Positions 15,241 through 17,798 of a stretch of 17,798 bases of DNA are shown piece by piece (positions within the stretch are counted from its first letter, which is position 1; each line of letters opens with the position of its first letter). Below the pieces are notes generated by a model. The model was not told where the DNA came from and ran no database searches. It saw nothing but the letters and a program-made list of their open reading frames with translations. Source of the DNA: Deinococcus sp. (GTDB lineage: Bacteria > Deinococcota > Deinococci > Deinococcales > Deinococcaceae). Made by a program: the position numbers and the translations under genes. Location of the stretch: NCBI RefSeq assembly GCF_018260555.1, contig NZ_JAGLBB010000062.1:1-17798 (forward strand), read 5' to 3'.

Positions 15241-15357
15241 AAGGCCCGGCCCCGCCAGGGGACCTGTCACGAACGGGGGAACGGCGCCCCCACCCAGGCG
15301 GACCCAGCCCACATCTCCCCACCCCAACAGAACAGGCGGCCATCCCGTTCCGAGCCA

Positions 15358-15395
15358 TTCCCATGGAGAAGGTGCCGCCCTGGGCGCTCTATAAT
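15358..15395 (+). repeat. GCCGCCCTGGGCG element, copy 1, followed by TATAAT
   Basis: GAGAAGGTGCCGCCCTGGGC and the following GCTCTATAAT resemble the thyA promoter region (copy 2, 15822-15855) in direct orientation, and 15799-15830 (copy 3) in inverted orientation. The TATAAT at 15390-15395 is a perfect -10 in the position of the thyA -10, but no start codon follows. It may be a duplicated, orphaned promoter. Confidence 0.55.
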
Positions 15396-15460
15396 TTTCT
15401 TCAGGCGCAGGTACCCCGTCTCTTTCCGCGTACCCAGGACGTACGGCACCACCACATATG

Positions 15461-15492
15461 AAAAGACGGCCACCCCTGAAAGTCAGCCGTCT
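15461..15492 (-). terminator. Hairpin with short T-tract, possible minus-strand terminator
   Basis: AGACGGC (15464-15470) pairs with GCCGTCT (15486-15492). Read on the minus strand the hairpin is followed by TTTT. No gene upstream on that strand would need it, so it may end an unrecognised short transcript or be a plain structural element. Confidence 0.4.
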
Positions 15493-15615
15493 ATGCATCC
15501 ACAACAGCGTTTCTACGATCTGCACTCCTTCCGACGGGAGCGCAACCCCTCGCTATTGCCCAAGCAATCTAAACCTGCCTGCGCCGATTGAATGGGCATG
15601 GAGATACACGTACCC

Positions 15616-15792
15616 ATGACCGACTCTGCCCCCCTGGCCCTCTTTGGGCTGCTCGCCTTCATGCTCCTGCTGCACGCCGTCGGCATGAAACTTCCCTTCG
15701 TTCAGATCTTCGCGTTCCTCTCCAGTGCGGCGCGCGAACTGACCGCTCTCGCTGCGTTCACAGCCCTGCTGACCTACCTTCTGAAACTCTAA
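15616..15792 (+). CDS. Small two-helix membrane protein
   Basis: This encodes 58 residues from the ATG at 15616; in-frame ATGs at 15592 and 15598 would add 8 or 6 residues. Two hydrophobic segments are clear: about 5-24 (APLALFGLLAFMLLLHAVGM) and about 40-58 (LTALAAFTALLTYLLKL), joined by a short loop. I recognise no family. The gene precedes thyA on the same strand, separated by a dyad that contains the thyA promoter, so it is probably a separate unit. No clear Shine-Dalgarno is visible at any start. Coding status rests on the clean membrane topology and is moderate. Confidence 0.55.
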   Translation: MTDSAPLALFGLLAFMLLLHAVGMKLPFVQIFAFLSSAARELTALAAFTALLTYLLKL

Positions 15793-15798
15793 TTTCGT

Positions 15799-15846
15799 CG
15801 CCCAGGGCGGCACTTTCTCAGGCATGGGAGGGTGTCTTCCTGGGCG
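15799..15846. repeat. Dyad upstream of thyA formed by element copies 3 and 2
   Basis: CGCCCAGG (15799-15806) pairs with CCTGGGCG (15839-15846), and the arms continue imperfectly inward (GCAC with GTGT). The left arm is element copy 3, inverted to copy 1; the right arm is copy 2. The dyad ends 3 nt before the thyA -10 at 15850, where it could act as an operator, or as a terminator for the small membrane ORF. Confidence 0.5.
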
Positions 15847-15849
15847 CTC

Positions 15850-15855
15850 TACACT
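15850..15855 (+). promoter_or_regulatory. -10 hexamer of a leaderless promoter for the thyA operon
   Basis: TACACT lies 7 nt before the thyA ATG, with no Shine-Dalgarno in GCTGTTG. This is the same geometry as the other leaderless promoters here. The preceding CTGGGCGCTC is identical to the string in front of the orphan TATAAT at 15390. Confidence 0.6.
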
Positions 15856-15862
15856 GCTGTTG

Positions 15863-16657
15863 ATGAAGCAGTATCTCGATCTGATGCAGCGCGTGCTGGA
15901 CCACGGCACCGTGAAAACTGACCGGACGGGCACCGGCACGCGGTCGGTGTTCGGCGCGCAGTTGCGCTTTGACCTGCGTGACGGCTTTCCGCTGGTTACC
16001 ACCAAGCGGGTGCACCTGAACAGCGTGATCTACGAACTCCTGTGGTTTCTGCGCGGGGAGAGCAACGTACGGTGGCTTCAGGAGCGTGGCGTGAGCATCT
16101 GGGACGAGTGGGCCGCCCCGGACGGGGAACTCGGCCCGGTGTACGGCGTGCAGTGGCGCAGCTGGCCCACCCCGGATGGCGGGAGCATCGATCAGATCGC
16201 GCAGTTGATCGAGCAGATCAGGCGCAACCCGGACAGCCGCCGCCTGATCGTCAACGCCTGGAATGTGGCGCAGTTGGGGGACATGGCCCTGCCGCCCTGT
16301 CACGCGATGTTCCAGTTCTACGTGGCGGACGGGCGGCTGAGCTGTCAGCTTTATCAGCGCAGCGCGGATCTCTTTCTGGGCGTGCCGTTCAACATCGCGT
16401 CCTACGCGCTGCTGACCCTGATGGTCGCGCAGGCCTGCGGCCTGAAGCCCGGCGAGTTCATCTGGACGGGTGGGGACGTGCACCTGTACAGCAACCACAT
16501 GGAGCAGGCGGGTCGGCAACTGGCGCGGGAGCCGCGTTCACTGCCCGTCATGCACCTTAACCCCCAGGTCAAGGACATCTTCGAATTCGGGTTCGAGGAC
16601 TTCCGCCTGGAAAGCTACGACCCGCACCCCGGCATTAAAGCCCCGGTGGCCGTGTGA
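15863..16657 (+). CDS. thyA: Thymidylate synthase (ThyA)
   Basis: This 264-residue enzyme, exactly the E. coli length, methylates dUMP to dTMP with methylenetetrahydrofolate and releases dihydrofolate. The nucleophile C146 lies in PPCHAMFQFYV. Also present are RTGTGTRSVFG, LLWFLRGESNVRWLQE and CQLYQRSADLFLGVPFNIASYALL. The ATG is set by the leaderless -10 and by the conserved MKQYLDLMQRVLDHG beginning; longer readings upstream are not conserved. It is the first gene of a tight operon with dCMP deaminase and folA, so substrate supply and cofactor recycling are made together. Confidence 0.97.
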   Translation: MKQYLDLMQRVLDHGTVKTDRTGTGTRSVFGAQLRFDLRDGFPLVTTKRVHLNSVIYELLWFLRGESNVRWLQERGVSIWDEWAAPDGELGPVYGVQWRSWPTPDGGSIDQIAQLIEQIRRNPDSRRLIVNAWNVAQLGDMALPPCHAMFQFYVADGRLSCQLYQRSADLFLGVPFNIASYALLTLMVAQACGLKPGEFIWTGGDVHLYSNHMEQAGRQLAREPRSLPVMHLNPQVKDIFEFGFEDFRLESYDPHPGIKAPVAV

Positions 16658-17088
16658 GCCGCCCGACCTTTGATGAGCTGGGGCTGGCGACGGCGCGGCT
16701 CTGGGCGTCGCGGAGTGCGGACAGCAAGGTGCAGGTCGGGGCGTGCATTCTGGACCGGCACCACCGGGTGGTGGGCGTGGGGTACAACGGGCGCGCGGCG
16801 GGCGAGCCGAACGAGCGCGAGAGCCTGTCGCAGGGGCACAGCGGGTTCATTCACGCGGAGGTGAATGCGCTGCTGGCCGCGAACTGGAACGGGGAGGGGC
16901 ACACGCTGTACGTGACGCATGAGCCGTGCGCGGCGTGTGCGCGTCTGATCGTGAATTCGCGGCGGGTGGCGCGCGTGATTTTCGAGTCGGCGTACCGGGA
17001 GTCCGTGCGCGTGGAGTCGGGCCTGCCGAGCGGAGAGGCGATCTTGCGGGGGGCGGGGATCGAGGTGACGCATGTCCCATCGCCCTGA
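16654..17088 (+). CDS. Deoxycytidylate (dCMP) deaminase
   Basis: This 144-residue zinc enzyme converts dCMP to dUMP, the substrate of ThyA. The zinc and catalytic motifs are HAEV (H67, E69) and PCAAC (C92, C95). The family N-terminal SADSKVQVGACI and GYNGRAAGEPN are also present. The start is a GTG overlapping the thyA stop by 4 nt (GTGA), so translation is coupled. The operon position strongly favours dCMP over cytidine or tRNA as substrate, although the cytidine-deaminase superfamily is broad. Allosteric control by dCTP/dTTP, known in some members, cannot be read from the sequence. Confidence 0.92.
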   Translation: MSRPTFDELGLATARLWASRSADSKVQVGACILDRHHRVVGVGYNGRAAGEPNERESLSQGHSGFIHAEVNALLAANWNGEGHTLYVTHEPCAACARLIVNSRRVARVIFESAYRESVRVESGLPSGEAILRGAGIEVTHVPSP

Positions 17089-17602
17089 ACGGGTGGGGCC
17101 TGAGCTGGTGGGGATCGTGGCCGTGACCGAGAACGGCGTGATCGGCCGGGGCGGGGGGATGCCGTGGCACCTTCCGGCGGACCTGGCGCACTTCCGGTCG
17201 CACAGTCGCGGGAAGCCGAATGTCATGGGGCGCAAGGTGTGGGATTCGCTGGGCGGGCGGCCGCTGCCGGGGCGGGAGAACATCGTCCTGACCCGTAACC
17301 GGGCGTTCAGCGCGCCGGGCGCGCAGGTGGTGAACTCGCCGCAGGGTGCCCTGGCGGCGGCGGGCGACGCGCCGGAAGTGGCGATCATCGGCGGGGCGCA
17401 GGTGTACGCGCTGTTCCTGCCGCAGCTGTCGCGCGTGGAACTCACGCTGATTCACGCGCGACTCGACGGCGATACCTTCCTGCCAGAGCTGGGGAGCGGC
17501 TGGGTGGTCACGCAGGAAACCCAGCGTGCAGCCGATGACGCCAACGCCTTCGACCTGACCTTCCGCACGCTCATACGGATTCCGGTTGAGCAGTCCGGGT
17601 AA
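17072..17602 (+). CDS. folA: Dihydrofolate reductase
   Basis: This 176-residue enzyme reduces dihydrofolate to tetrahydrofolate with NADPH, recycling the ThyA product. Visible are GIVAVTENGVIGRGGGMPWHLPADLAHF with catalytic D37, the NADPH-binding VMGRKVWDSLGGRPLPGR (valine where threonine is common in MGRxT[WF]) and IIGGAQVY (106-112). The ATG overlaps the upstream gene by 17 nt and has GAGGTG 4 nt before it. The last codons run into a fragment of the intergenic repeat (from 17570), so the tail LIRIPVEQSG is probably repeat-derived rather than conserved. Confidence 0.95.
   Translation: MSHRPERVGPELVGIVAVTENGVIGRGGGMPWHLPADLAHFRSHSRGKPNVMGRKVWDSLGGRPLPGRENIVLTRNRAFSAPGAQVVNSPQGALAAAGDAPEVAIIGGAQVYALFLPQLSRVELTLIHARLDGDTFLPELGSGWVVTQETQRAADDANAFDLTFRTLIRIPVEQSG
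17570..17590. repeat. Left-end fragment of the structured intergenic repeat
   Basis: CTCATACGGATTCCGGTTGA matches the left ends of R1 (CTCATACGGACTGCCGTTTG) and R2 (CTCATACCCATTCCGTCTGG). The rest of the element is missing. It lies inside the folA coding region and supplies its final codons. Confidence 0.6.
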
Positions 17603-17611
17603 GTACACTGC

Positions 17612-17720
17612 GTTTATCTTGTAGATAAACCGCGCAGAGCGCGGAGCAGAAGAAAGTACGTTGAAGCGGGAATGGAGAGGTTCCGGCGCTTTTCCGGCAT
17701 GGCGCAATGTGAGCTTCAAC
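17612..17720. other. Cluster of hairpins after folA
   Basis: Three perfect inverted repeats follow each other. GTTTATCT-TGT-AGATAAAC lies at 17612-17630. CCGCGC-AGA-GCGCGG lies at 17630-17644. A closing stem GTTGAAGC (17660-17667) pairs with GCTTCAAC (17713-17720) and encloses GGAA/TTCC and CCGG/CCGG helices. No U-tract follows, so this is not a plain terminator. It could be a structured RNA, an operator cluster or the end of a mobile element. The rest of the tail to 17798 shows no clear gene, apart from a possible ATG at 17783 that runs off the window. Confidence 0.45.
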
Positions 17721-17798
17721 AGTAACTGCTCAGCAGGGGGGTGGGGTGCGGCGCAAAGTGTAGAGTCTGGGTATCGCTGACGATGCCTGCCCAAACTG

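Larger units (their letters stand above)
15227..15615. other. Intergenic region between fumC and the small membrane ORF
   Basis: This stretch of 389 bp holds no convincing gene. It contains the fumC -10, element copy 1 with an orphan TATAAT, a hairpin with a T-tract on the minus strand, and CCGATTGAATGG at 15584-15595, a 12-base exact match to the stem of repeat R1 (2648-2659). The region looks like a patchwork of duplicated promoter and repeat fragments. Confidence 0.5.

Noticed and set aside
15267..15473. Minus-strand ORF MAVFSYVVVPYVLGTRKETG...
   Set aside because: It starts at a GTG inside a hairpin loop, then runs through repeat copy 1 into low-complexity G/W-rich sequence next to fumC. 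The N-terminal 40 residues look protein-like, but the rest does not.

Overview
The window looks like a chromosomal segment of a Deinococcus-type bacterium. Most of it is GC-rich. Several genes appear to start on leaderless transcripts, with a TANNNT -10 hexamer 6-8 nt before ATG or GTG. A structured intergenic repeat of about 140 bp recurs, which resembles the small noncoding repeats described in Deinococcus genomes. The gene set fits as well: DUF2231 membrane protein, LURP-one-like protein, LysM/M23 endopeptidase, endonuclease III. The genus call is an inference from these traits, not from a database match.

Left end (1-3253, all genes on the minus strand). This is the accessory part. A GTG-initiated lipoprotein gene, possibly coupled to a 19-codon upstream ORF, precedes a structured repeat. 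Next comes a 691-residue DUF4157 protein with an HEVTH motif, of the kind found with extracellular contractile injection systems and polymorphic toxins. Its N-terminal half has the GC-rich composition of the host, while its C-terminal half is AT-rich, lysine-rich and ends in a glycine-zipper membrane segment. A small acidic protein gene, also AT-rich, overlaps its stop codon by 4 bp. The arrangement reads as a toxin with a swapped C-terminal domain and its immunity protein. The DUF4157 gene and the 19-codon ORF share an almost identical promoter and ribosome-binding-site module.

Middle (3353-13533). On the plus strand are a CobW/G3E metal-chaperone GTPase, a DUF2231 membrane protein, a hotdog thioesterase, a secreted LysM-M23 peptidase and a small ABM-like protein. 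On the minus strand are surE and an exported TPR protein. A plus-strand cluster def-fmt-LURP-one follows, with def and fmt overlapping by 4 bp as a translation-initiation pair. Then, on the minus strand, come a membrane-anchored SMI1/KNR4-like protein, endonuclease III and a small hydrophilic protein.

Right end (13534-17798). A consensus promoter is followed at once by an intrinsic terminator, in front of the small-protein/nth operon. Next are fumC (minus strand), a small two-helix membrane ORF, and a compact thymidylate operon: thyA, dCMP deaminase and folA, overlapping by 4 and 17 nt. dCMP deaminase supplies dUMP, ThyA methylates it and leaves dihydrofolate, and FolA regenerates tetrahydrofolate. 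A GC-rich element recurs three times around the small membrane ORF and forms a dyad just upstream of the thyA -10. The last 196 bp hold several hairpins and no clear gene.
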